A program made the translations under genes and the position numbers. Shown here piece after piece: positions 45,176 through 55,089 of a stretch of DNA of 64,000 nucleotides. How positions within the stretch are numbered: position 1 is the stretch's first letter; each line of letters opens with the position of its first letter. The stretch comes from Augochlora pura (taxonomy: Eukaryota > Arthropoda > Insecta > Hymenoptera > Halictidae). The DNA lies in assembly GCF_028453695.1 (NCBI RefSeq), contig NC_135778.1, forward strand, positions 11,716,244-11,780,243, in the 5' to 3' direction. Under the pieces are notes generated by a model, which did no database searches, had not been told where the DNA came from, and worked only from the letters and a program-made list of their open reading frames with translations.

Positions 45176-46084
45176 GGACCGTTTATTTTGAAAATGGTTT
45201 AAGTCCATTTTTGACAAAAATGAGATATCACATAATTTATTCTGAATTTAATGTAAATTTTGTATGTATAACTAGTTCGTGTTTAATTTCTTAAAAGATT
45301 CCCATGTTTTGTACAATTTAAAATTGGTCGGTAAATGAAATTGCATAATCATCGATTATGAAAGTGGTGTAAGTCCAATTGACAGAGGTAGGTGGCTTAG
45401 CAGATGGTTGCTGATCAGTAGCCTGTTATTTTACATTTGTTTTCTATTATGTGTCATATTACGTGTCAACATGATAAATTCATATTATCTGAAATGAAAC
45501 GAGAGAATTTCGTTTCAATAAAAAATCTTCAAAATGCGATTAAGAAACAGATAAGAAAAAGCACTACTGGAGAACAGGTAAATTGGTTGCAAATATGTTG
45601 GATGAGGTTTCTCAAAAGTGCACAGTACACTATTTTATATAAAACATCGATGAAGGACAAAGAATTTAAAACTATAAATGTATTACCTACACTTCCTGGA
45701 AGACCGCTAAAAATTGAAAAAATCGCCCTGGCGTCTTTGAACCGAGATGGCAGGCCTATTACTTATGAATTATTTGTAACATTATTTGTAAACAAAATTG
45801 GATTAATATGAAGTATATTTTAAGTGATATTTGATTTTTCAAAATTGAAATGAAACGATTTTTACAATTGTCTAATTTTGAAAATGGTGTAAGTCAGTAT
45901 TCATCAGTTTAGTAAAATACGCCTAAAACAAATTTATATAACCAAATTACATATTGATAAAACAGTAGGAACATTGTCAGGCTTCTTATAATTTGCCTAA
46001 ATATTTTCATTAACAGATATGTTAACCTTTAATTATCTCCAAACAAGAGAAATGGACTTACACCACTTTCAAAATAAACGGTCC
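45176..46084 (+). mobile_element. Unassigned TIR transposon, copy E2
   Basis: The left end GGACCGTTTATTTTGAAAAT (45176) is mirrored by the right end, where TTTCAAAATAAACGGTCC ends at 46084. The inverted match runs about 35 bp, and ATATAT lies outside both. The motif TTTTGAAAATGGTGTAAGTC recurs at 45184-45204, 45354-45376 and 45873-45895 (forward) and 46053-46080 (inverted). One plus-strand ORF (45437-45811) sits between the second and third motifs. Copy E1 at 36870 has the same layout. Confidence 0.8.
45437..45811 (+). CDS. Unassigned transposon-encoded protein, E2 (124 aa)
   Basis: Homologous to the 112-aa ORF in copy E1. Shared landmarks, in order: N(F/Y)(V/I)SxK near residue 25, TTGEQVNWLQICWMRFLK at about 44-61, then LYKTS, then EF near 76-77. 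After GRPLKIEK the reading contains NRDGRPITYE, which lines up with the TTTRPVSEEK of E1, but the C-terminal 'LLPYIPP' segment has been lost to a frame change or stop. It is therefore probably a truncated pseudogene of the element's own protein. I recognise no catalytic motif and assign no function. The start Met is the first in frame; homology with E1 begins about 20 residues later, so a downstream start is possible. Confidence 0.55.
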   Translation: MFSIMCHITCQHDKFILSEMKRENFVSIKNLQNAIKKQIRKSTTGEQVNWLQICWMRFLKSAQYTILYKTSMKDKEFKTINVLPTLPGRPLKIEKIALASLNRDGRPITYELFVTLFVNKIGLI

Positions 46085-46152
46085 ATATATTAAATTACTG
46101 GTGGTTTATGGAAGCATAGCCTTTCACGTTAAATATAGTAATTGGTAATATA

Positions 46153-46329
46153 TTTTGCAAATTACAGTTTCCAGAGTATGATGTATCCAGTTGAAATTTC
46201 ATATTATTAACTTATCTACCGTAGCTTGGCTTTACAACAGCTTCGGATGAAACTTGCGTTACTACAACTTTAGTTCTCTTATGATGCTTCCGGTATATTA
46301 GGTGTCAACGCAAATTGGTCAGTTCCCCT
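46153..46329 (+). repeat. Dispersed repeat R, copy 1
   Basis: About 175 bp similar to 61640-61817: shared GGCTTTACAACAGCTTC, GATGAAAC, TTCTCTTATG/TTCTCTTATT, GTATATTAG and AACGCAAATTGGT in the same order. The type is unknown. It abuts the TTAA end at 46333. Confidence 0.7.
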
Positions 46330-46332
46330 GTT

Positions 46333-46400
46333 TTAACCCTCTTAGTGCCGAAGAACGATATATCGTTGCTGGCTATTCTTGCAAAAATATTGTTTTCTGA
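46333..46400 (+). mobile_element. Lone TTAA-type end with 14-bp palindrome
   Basis: TTAA (46333-46336) then CCCTCTTAGTGCCGAAG and a perfect palindrome AACGATATATCGTT (46354-46367) centred at position 24.5 of the element, close to the position seen in the palindrome-bearing piggyBac-type elements. No second palindrome at position 68 and no opposite end nearby. Probably a truncated element. Confidence 0.6.
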
Positions 46401-46767
46401 CCAAAATACTTGTTTTTCAATTAAGCTATTACTGCGAATGAGAAGAGAATTCGCGGATTTTCAACTTTCTTCATTCGGTATAGTTTTAAAAAAGTTCTAC
46501 CGTTTTAGAAGGTGTCTGAATACTATTTTCGCCGGTCATGCATACTTTATGTCTGAATCATTTCGTTCTTAATGAGTAGGAGGTTGGGCGAACACCTTCA
46601 AACTAGCTACTCGTGAAATATGAGAAATGGGTTATTTATTCCGTTTACAACATTCGAGAGAGTCATGTATTAGCAATTTCTTCTTCATCGTTAATAATGA
46701 ATTTTAATTTACTGAAGATATTGATTTTGTGCTTCTGCTTTAATTCCGCGGTTTATAAAAACTGGTA

Positions 46768-47700
46768 CAGAGTTATCCAAAAATACCTTTAGGATGTTGA
46801 ATGAGAATATCTGTCAAACGCCATGTTCTTTTCCTCTTTTTCTTCTAATTTATTACGATAGATTGTTTTAACGATGGAGTCGTATACGATTGAAGAGCGT
46901 GTTAAAATTATTCCAATTTATTTTAAAACCGAGTGTTTAATGAAGCATATCAATCGTTTTGAGAATATGTAATCGTTCATATGAGCAGACAATTCGACAT
47001 TTAATTTAAAAAGTTGATAAAACTAATTCTGTTCATGATAAAGTCTGGTTGATCAAAAACAGATCGTTAGAATGTCAACATTTCTGTCATTTTTGAAAAT
47101 GTTGTTAATGAACCGTCGACGCCAATTCCACGACGTTCTCAAGAATTGAATATTTCTTATATTTTTTTATATTATATAAAGGAGATGAACATTTAAGAAC
47201 ATTCAAAAAGTTACTATTTAGTGTGGATTTTGGTCAACAGACGTAATCAGGCCATTATTTTTCGAAAACGAGAACGAAGATGCAGTTGTAATAAATAGTA
47301 CAAATTATAATGAAATTAATACTAATTATTTATGATTAAAATCGAATAGAATTCATATAAGCAATGTTTATGTTCAACAAGGTGGAGCTACGCCACATAG
47401 AACGCGTAGAAACCACCACATTATTGCGATCGAAATCAATTAATTTCAAGAGGTGGTGATATAAATTGACCACCCCGTGTAATTTTACCTCATTGGACTG
47501 TCTTCTTTATGGTTATTTGAAAAGCAAAGTTTATGTCAACAATCCAGCAACAGTTCATGACCTAAAGCACAGCATTAGAAACGAAATTGCTGAATTGAAC
47601 GACCTCATTTTGAATATGCCTGTAAACGTAGTCATGGTAATCATTTGACAAGTATCATCTTTCTCACGTAACTGCCATAGATGACACCCGATAATTAAAT
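46768..47700 (+). pseudogene. Decayed Tc3-like (Tc1/mariner) transposase copy B
   Basis: A start-like ATG at 46874 opens MESYTIEERVKIIPIYFKTE, the N-terminal helix-turn-helix of DUF4817-type insect transposases. Near 47115-47160 comes PIPRRSQELNIS. Near 47370 the reading QQGGATPHRT corresponds to the FQQDGAPPH motif before the second catalytic Asp. From 47466 comes TTPCNFTSLDCLLYGYLKSK, the decayed form of the 'PRSPDLTPLDFFLWGYLK' block carrying the third acidic residue. Stops and frameshifts lie between these blocks. A degenerate C-terminus near 47680-47699 is followed by a TTAA MITE. The element is dead, but more complete than copy A at 2611. Confidence 0.85.
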
Positions 47701-47744
47701 AAAAACAATCAATAAGATGCAAAATAGTTCCTTTTCTATTTTAA

Positions 47745-47985
47745 CCCCTTGTACCACGATTCATTCCACGCTGCACCGATTAGCACTTATTTGTCCTTAA
47801 TATTTTCCTTAATAAGACCAGACAATTCTTGTATCTTTTATTGTCTTTATGTACTTTTGCTTCTAGACTTTTATAAGAGAAGAAATAAATATGATTTCGA
47901 TTCAAAATAAATTAATAATATTCATCTTCAGTAGATCCTTCATTAAATTTGTCACGAGTCTGACTCGTTATCATAGTGCAAGGGG
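47745..47985. mobile_element. 241-bp TTAA-flanked MITE, CCCCTTG subfamily
   Basis: TTAA at 47741-47744 and 47986-47989. Ends CCCCTTGTACCACGAT and ATCATAGTGCAAGGGG are roughly inverted. The length equals that of the CCCTTTGCACTCGAG MITEs. The right end read inward carries ACGAGTCAGACTCGT, 7-bp arms around a single base at position 25. It lies directly after transposase relic copy B. Confidence 0.85.
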
Positions 47986-47994
47986 TTAAAAAAA

Positions 47995-49068
47995 GCTTCA
48001 TACTGTCCATTTTAACCCTGTAACATTCAATCTTTCACACCTAAATGTCGCCTATCAGTGAATATAATTATGAAAGAAATAGCTCATTGTACTTTAAAGA
48101 TTAATAATTAGACTGCATTGTGAATGAAGAATTATTCTTCGCCTTTGAGGGAAACTTCGCGCAACGGACGAGTTCTATTCTCGATGTGAATTAATCGCGC
48201 TGTTGAATGATTCCCTATGTATAGCGCCGGTAAGAAGATTTAATCCCTATCGTTGACAAAGGAAGCGAACGTCCGGGGATCGATTTTCGCTAGGAACGTT
48301 TCGTTGCCGCGTTAAAAGTGACCCGGGAGCACCGTCGGAAAGAATGGGGCAGAAACGAAGGGCGGACAGGCGAGAAGAAGGGTGCCGGCCGTAAGAGAGA
48401 AAGTGTCGCGTGCCTCCGTTCGATTTGGCTTTGCACGAGTGCCATCCGGCAGCTGGGCTTCGCCCATTTATAATTCCCTGTATGGAATACGCGGCGTATG
48501 CACGTGAGTATATTGCATCGGACACGGGAACACAACACACGCCATTTCGGATTACACGTTGCCAGATGAAAAGCGATCCTAGAACGAGGAAGAGGGCGCC
48601 CCCCGGTGGATTTGCAAGCAAGTCATCGTATTACCATCGTTATTCCCGTTGTTATTGGTCGTATCCGGCATTAGCCTTCGAAAAAAACGGGCAGGCCTCT
48701 CGCAGCGAAAAAAAAGTTCATCCGTCAAACTGGAACAAGTGTCACTCCGCCCAAAGGAATTTAATCACATTTGTTTTCGTTCTTGTTGAAGTTCTACCAG
48801 ATAATCGTGCTAGCGCGCGGTCGTCCCGCGCGCGCGCAGCAAAAATAAAAAAAGTATCAGAACCGTGTTTTGCGAGAACTTTCGAATGCGTGCGTTTTTT
48901 TTTCGACGTTTTAATCAATTAAAAAGGCCGGCAAGTTTTTATTCGAACAGAAATCCACTTCATCAGTTGATGGAACACGGAATAAAAGAGACTCTTGACT
49001 GTCCTGCGGCTTGAATCTGAAAAGCCCTGTTTACGTAATATGTTTCGGGAATTCGACGAAATGTGAGC
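47995..49068. other. Non-coding stretch
   Basis: No gene recognised. Frames at 48247-48621 (minus) and 48410-48922 (plus) overlap antiparallel and lack known motifs. Confidence 0.4.
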
Positions 49069-49071
49069 GTA

Positions 49072-49664
49072 CAGGGTGTTTCCTTAACTTTCGCGAACAG
49101 TTTTTCGTGCACTTATGTTAATCCGACAAGAGAATGTTTCGAGCAAATGTTTATTGGTTCTCTGCCTGCGATACGACAAAATATTTAATTCAAAGAGATT
49201 GCTATATTTTCAATGGAGCATCGGAGTTGATTTCATCTTTTTAAATTGCTTTGTATATTTTTCACTTTACATTAACGTAGCTCGTGTCGATATGAATTCA
49301 ACGACTTGCTACGATTGGAAACTTTATCTTAAGATGCATCAATCGGCAAATTGATAATCTTATTACGACAGAGTATCATTACGTAACTGCAACGAAAACA
49401 AAGCTATTAGGTTGGCTATAACCTAATTATTCTATTACAAAAATTTTACATTAAAGTATTATTATCATAGAAAAATAGATACGTGATCGTATTCAATGAA
49501 ATCAAGATTGCTTTGATTTTTCACTGGAAAAATAGCAATTTTTTAAATTAAATATTATGTCGCGTAACACACAGGAAAACGATAAACTTTTGTTCGAAAC
49601 ATTTTTTCTCAGATTAACAGAACTGCACGAAAAAAATGCGTGCAAGAGATAAATAAACACCCTG
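49072..49664. mobile_element. 593-bp fold-back MITE with long TIRs
   Basis: CAGGGTGTTT at 49072 and its inverse AAACACCCTG ending at 49664 begin inverted repeats that can be followed inward for roughly 170 bp with mismatches. Shared blocks include TTTTTCGTGCA, TGTTAATC, AATGTTTCGA, AATATTTAATT and TTGATTTCAT. TA is on the left (49070-49071); the right flank is TG, so the duplication is degraded. CAGGGTG ends suggest the Tc1/mariner superfamily. The 79-codon frame at 49115-49354 lies mostly within a TIR and is not a gene. Confidence 0.85.
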
Positions 49665-49669
49665 TGCAT

Positions 49670-50860
49670 ATGTATATATAAATTTGTATTTAAAGAAAAA
49701 ATCCTGCAGTTGTAAAAACAAGCGCGCCTTAATAAATACCTAGGAAATACAAATTAATGAAGGCAAATTCATACCACAAGAAATTTGTGGAATATTTTTT
49801 CACATCATGTATTAACAGTTAAAAAGCGTCTTTCATTTGAGAAATGCAAGATCCACACACAAGTATGTAGAAATATTTCTGAGATAATTTGTTTTACATC
49901 CGTTTCATCGTATTCCAAAGAAAATCTCACAAAACTCTTTCGAACATGTTTCTATATCGAATTTCAAACGACTTTTTATGATCGATTATACCTGCGACGT
50001 ATGAAAATTACGTAGACGTATATAACACCGGGGATCCAAAGACTATCGTGAACGTTTCGCACGAAAATAACAGATTCTTCCGTCAACAAAATTTATTCAC
50101 CAGACAAATTCTCCGCGCAGACGGATTTCGGCCCCGTTATTCAGCAGCGAAATGATGAATCGCGGAGAAAAATCGTAGCGACGTATTTTTGCGTAATTAA
50201 GAGCGCTCGGAAAAGAAAATGAGGGAACATTCGGGGTACTCCGGCCGCAGGCAGAGAGGCTAAGGCTCGTAATTACCTCTCATTAATTGACGTCGGGGGG
50301 CGAATCTTCTCCGCCTAACCAGGGGAATCGGATGCTTTCCGATCGTGCTACCTGACGAAGGAACGATAGAGTCCTTTAAGTGAATTAAGTGACTCGCGTG
50401 CCAGTATTCGAAGACGCCCTCCTTTATCCCAAAAAATCCATTCACCCTATTGCCTCTTCTCACGGTTTTCACTCGAGCCGTGGGTGCACTACTGCTGAAA
50501 AGAATTTTTTTAAACATCGAGTTCAGCGAGTTTATAAAATATAAATGTATTATACTCAATTATTTTCTTAAGTTTCTGTTGATAAAATTCTTCGTACTCT
50601 ATTTCTTTCGAATAAAATAGAAAACAGTGTATCCGTCTAATTGCAAATTCTATTGTACGTCGTTCTAATTTCGATTCATTGGTAACAAAACAGAGTATAT
50701 GAAATATAAAACAATTACAGCATTGAAAGAACGTAAATGTACTGGACCGTTATTTTTAAATAATTAGGATGGTTGATAGAAAGAATTTCTTGTTAAATAC
50801 CTTTTCTTGACAATGTAACAGAAAAATTTCATTTTGTACAATATACAGGGTGTATCAAAA
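49670..50860. other. Non-coding stretch
   Basis: AT-rich to about 50080 and again from 50500. No gene, RNA or repeat recognised. Confidence 0.4.
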
Positions 50861-50865
50861 TTATT

Positions 50866-50960
50866 GTAACTGCGGGTTAAAATTACCAGGATGAAGAGAA
50901 TGTATGCAATATACAGGGTGGGGCAAATAAAGTGTTACAAAGCAATATCTCCATTATCGT
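50866..50960. mobile_element. Two adjacent Tc1/mariner-type ends
   Basis: TACAGGGTGTATCAAAATTA starts at 50867 and TACAGGGTGGGGCAAATAAA at 50912, both in the same orientation. The first matches the inverse of the lone end near 27867. No partners for either are in view. Confidence 0.5.
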
Positions 50961-51012
50961 TAATGATACGCGAAAATGTTTGAGGAACAAATTGTTTGGT
51001 TCGAAGGGGCAC

Positions 51013-51068
51013 TAACAACCAACAACCAACAACCAACAACCAACAACCAACAACCAACAACCAACAAC
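51013..51068. repeat. (AACAACC)8 heptamer array
   Basis: Eight near-perfect copies of a 7-bp unit. Confidence 0.95.
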
Positions 51069-51089
51069 TTCAATTACTTTATGTAGGTT

Positions 51090-51278
51090 GTGGAATGTGA
51101 GAATTTAGGAATTAGGAATGGGGAAATTTAGGAATTCGGAATGTAGGAATGTAGGAAAATGGGAAGGTGGGAATGTAGGAAAATGAGAATGTGGAATGTA
51201 GGAAAGTGGAATGGAGGAACGTGGGAATTTAGGAATGTGGGAATGTGGAATGGCTAAATGTAGGAATATAGGAATTTA
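51090..51278. repeat. Degenerate GGAATGTA minisatellite
   Basis: Many short units of the type GGAATGTAGGAAT, GGGAATTTAGGAAT and GGAAAATGG. On the minus strand it forms the tail directly after the tRNA-like head. Confidence 0.88.
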
Positions 51279-51346
51279 GCAACGGGATTTGAACCCGAGC
51301 CCACAGCATCGAATTCGTACGCTCTAACCATTGCGCTAACCGATTA
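51276..51346 (-). repeat. tRNA-like head (probable tRNA-derived SINE or pseudogene)
   Basis: On the minus strand TTAGCGCAATGGTTAGAGCG (A-box region, 51320-51339) is followed by GGGTTCAAATCC (B box, 51285-51296). Both match polymerase III internal promoter consensus with tRNA-like spacing, and the T stem around TTCAAAT pairs in four of five positions. The anticodon stem (ACGAA against CTGTG) does not pair and no acceptor stem forms, so it is not a functional tRNA. It is followed on the minus strand by the TTCC-rich minisatellite and the heptamer array. Confidence 0.65.
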
Positions 51347-51348
51347 AG

Positions 51349-51393
51349 TTGTAATGAGCGGAAACATTTTGACATATATTCCGCTCGTTACAA
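51349..51393. repeat. Hairpin with 15-bp arms
   Basis: TTGTAATGAGCGGAA (51349-51363) and TTCCGCTCGTTACAA (51379-51393) pair except for one G-T, with a 15-base loop. It lies just upstream of the tRNA-like head on the minus strand. Confidence 0.75.
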
Positions 51394-51399
51394 TTTTTT

Positions 51400-52615
51400 T
51401 GATCGCTTAATTCGCATTTTCAGGGTTAAAAAATTATTTGTTTCGATGCCATAACGTTTGAAATTACTTAATCCATACTCACGGTAAACTAAAAATCATT
51501 TTTTTTGACAATGTTGCAGGCGAGCAAAAAATCTGAGAAAAATTGAGTACACGAGCCGTGATAGTACCTTTCAGGGAATTAATGTAAAAGTGTTACCGAT
51601 TTTAGTTTTCGAGAAATCTTCAATTTTCCGATTTTTTGGAGGTTTTTCATTTTTGATAATCACAGCTTGCAACTGAAAAATCTGAAAAAATTCTATAACA
51701 TGCGGCTTAATGTCCAAAATAAGCCATATTTTTTTCAAAATTTTAGAAAGCCACTAAAGGTAGAAAAATGCCGGAATATCGCGAAATCTAATTTACCCTG
51801 TAACTAACCTCACGGACAAGTTACAGGGTTAAAATTTTACACAGATGAGTTTTTATTGGTCAGCTATCGAACGGTGTATGACTCATTGAAAAACCTCTAA
51901 GGACAGTTTTGACCATCTTAATCGGCTATACCCTTTCCGAAATACAAAACTGACGTTTTCACCGTGACATAAATAATAAAAGCATCTCCGAAATGTCTGT
52001 AGGTGTAAAACAATTGGCGTCGGTGGAATTGTATCAACAAATCGTTGTATTTATTAGCGAAAAATTGTTGGAAGAAATGGGGTGGTTATAATCCGGTAGA
52101 TAGCGAAGAAGTCACGTTCGAATAACGAATTCAGCCGACGCGTTTCTAAGCGGAGCTCTAGCGGAATCGATGTAATTTCGTAAATGCGCTGGATGGCCGT
52201 CGTTTGCGTTATACGACGTCACCGCGAGGCACAATTGCGGAATTCCCGTTCACGTAATTTATCTGAGTCGCACATATGCCGTCGATCACGACGCCTCCGA
52301 GATCCGGGATCCAGCGACGCGGTCCGTGCACGCGTTCGTCTGTAAAAGGGGAGGATTGTCTGGTGGGACTTCCATCGGAATCGAGCCGAAAACAGGGACG
52401 CCGCCGTCGCAAAGGCGGCCCTCTGCTTTCTTTGAGCATCCTCCTTTGACGGATTTTTTCAATCCGTTGGATAGCATTATAGCGGAATATTGCACGTTCG
52501 CTACATCAGGGTAATGGTGCGTCTGCGATAATGCAAACTTCGGATACGGTTATCGTGTTTGCCGTCTAGATACGGCCGCGGACTACTAACCGCAATAATA
52601 TTTTTGATACCTTGG
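51400..52615. other. Probable transposon interior, then non-coding DNA
   Basis: 51400-51800 is T-rich with phrases such as TTTTCGAGAAATCTTCAATT that look like old repeat sequence, but no family is certain. CCCTGTAACT (51796-51805) and AGTTACAGGG (51819-51828) form a hairpin. 52090-52600 is GC-richer, without a gene. Confidence 0.4.
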
Positions 52616-52620
52616 TTATA

Positions 52621-52672
52621 CACTCCCAAAGGAAAAGATAGCACGCGCGTGCTATCTTTTTCTTTTGGAGTG
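52621..52672. repeat. Near-perfect 52-bp palindrome
   Basis: Left arm 52621-52646 and right arm 52647-52672 pair in 24 of 26 positions with no loop. The centre is AGCACGCGCGTGCT. It can extrude as a cruciform. No TA, TTAA or other target duplication is evident around it. Confidence 0.92.
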
Positions 52673-52679
52673 CATGAAG

Positions 52680-54910
52680 CTGTACAGCAGAAAAATGTAC
52701 AATGAACGTACACCTGTTCTTTAATTTACGCGAAATATTCGTTGCGCGTTGTTTATTATTTCATTTACGCGAATAGAAATCGTATAAATTGAATCTGGCA
52801 GTATAGAAGGAAAAATATTGGAAATAAAAGCTCGTAAAAGTTTTAGAAATAAATGTGTACATATTTATTTTACACGATTTAACAATAGAATATGTAAGAC
52901 GTTTCAGAAAATAGAAGTATACAACTTTTATTCGATTTCACTATTGCTATTGTAATTTAAAACAATAAGCATTTTCTTTTTAATTAAAATAAACTCGTAA
53001 TCATCGTCGTTTGAAATATTTGCAAGTTTATTTTAACTTTTAATACGAATGTAAAGTTTTTCCGATGAATATTTCTCATTATACCAAATGAAATTTTTTA
53101 TTTTCTACTTTATACTTCCACCGTATCGAAATTATTATGTGGTTAATAAATATGTAGCAAAATAGCATGCGAAGGAAGTATAATAAATAAAAAAATATAG
53201 GGAATTAATAACGAAAAAATTGAAATTTCGTCTAGGCTGACATTTCACTGGTTTCATAACATATATAAGTTAATATTAATATAAAAACTATATTTACATT
53301 TTTCATAAAACTCAAAGTAATCTTGCTCATTTAAAAAACTTCATAATTGCACTGGTAAATACGTTTTTCATATGGAAAAGTTCAGAGAATTAATAAATAC
53401 CGTTTTTTGCGCAATCTGGGTACATTTCAGGAAGTATAAAGCAGTTTTCCTTATCGATCATCATCCATATTGCAGGGGTGAAAATAGCGCCATAACTGTC
53501 ACCACAATAAAAGGGTGGAAAATATATTTGATTCAACGTCTTGGAATTTACTGGAGAAAATTCTACGCTTTTGAATAAGAAATCTGCCTGTAGCAGAAAA
53601 TATTGGAGAATATAAAAGTTTCTTTATTAATAATAAACATTAATGAAGCATTCTGTATAAAATACAAGTAATTACAGTTAATGGTAAAAATCAGTTTACG
53701 AGACGTTTATAAACCGAGAGTCGAATGTGTACGAAGCAGCAAACATTTTCTCCATGGGTGTGACATTGTCAAGCATGAGCATGTTTAATGAAAATAATTT
53801 TCCCGTTTCCCTTGTTTACTTATGTAGGTCAAGAAACTTGGAATATTAAACAGAACAACAAGTATGCAAGTTCCAAGGGTACTTTACTGATCACGTGCAA
53901 CCAAACTTTTAAGCTTGAGCAGTAATATATAGACGGGGATATACAAAACCCTGCTTATCTTCCAACTATCTCCCTCAACGGAACATAAAGAAAAAGGGTG
54001 AAAATGGAAATGCCTATACTAGAACTGCGACAATGCTCTACATTTACGTGCGTTAACGAAAATGATAAATTTCGACATATTTAATCAATTAAAAGTAAAT
54101 GTTTTTATTCATATTGACTAATCTATTCATTTATTAATTTAACTATTCATTTGCCAATATAATATTTGTTTTTATGATATTCTTTTCCTTATTTATTTAT
54201 TATTGTATAGCATCTTAATAACGCGCGCTTCGAACGATATATCCGTAACGACCTCCGGGCATTTAATGTAAGCCAAGGAGGACATGATTTAATAAATAAA
54301 CTAATTAATATTAAGAAACCAAAAAGCTTTTATGCATTTAACTGCGTTTATTTTTTCTTAAACGTATAAATATTTTCCTAATTTATCGAATACAGGAGAA
54401 ATAAAATATCATAATAATGTCGTATAAAATTGAATAATGAAAAGTTATAAAAATTAAAGTCAGTAAACAATGCGGGGCATACTTCAGAGGTAAACATGTG
54501 GCGGTCGATATTTATCGGAACTCTCTCTCACCATCCTTGCGATGGAGAATACATTTAAAAATTGTATTCTGCTGGTTTAGAACCAATTTGTCTGACATTC
54601 TACTATGCGAATGTATTTCATACGTCAAATTCACGGGGAGAACCATGACAGATGTTTGCTTCTTCGCGTAGCGTGCTATGTTTGAATGGTGGGTGATATT
54701 GGAAAACGTCTTTACCGATATCCTTCATGTTCTGTAACTGCTCCTATCGGATGGCATTGTCGCAAATATTACGAATCGGTCTGTTTAGCAAAGATCCTAA
54801 TTCTCGACACATCGACGAAATTCCAAACGATCATTCTTACGTATTCACTACACTCCCTTCCTCCTCCTACTATTATTATATATTTTCTTTACACAGCGCC
54901 ATAGATATTA
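52680..54910. other. AT-rich stretch
   Basis: No gene, RNA or repeat recognised over about 2.2 kb. The 68-codon frame at 53372-53578 has no motif. Confidence 0.4.
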
Positions 54911-54914
54911 CCGT

Positions 54915-55080
54915 CTATTATTATTATCATTATTAGTACTATTATTATTATTATTTTATATTATTAGTATTATCATTATTATTATTATTATTGTTATTAT
55001 TTTATATTATTAGTATTATCATTATTATTATTATTGTTATTATTTTATATTATTAGTATTACTATTATTATTAATAATAT
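54915..55080. repeat. ATT-rich array with 43-46-bp higher-order period
   Basis: (ATT)n interrupted by a phrase TTTTATATTATTAGTATT recurring at 54954, 55000 and 55043, giving periods of 46 and 43 bp. Confidence 0.85.
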
Positions 55081-55089
55081 TACATTAGA

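Noticed and set aside
48247..48922. Overlapping 124-codon (minus) and 170-codon (plus) frames
   Set aside because: Antiparallel overlap, random-looking composition and no motif.
51013..51068. Telomere-like repeat (heptamer AACAACC)
   Set aside because: It is not an insect telomere unit known to me (TTAGG and variants), is short and interstitial, and adjoins a minisatellite.
51276..51346. A functional tRNA gene on the minus strand
   Set aside because: The A and B boxes are good, but the anticodon and acceptor stems do not pair, so it is listed as a tRNA-like repeat head.
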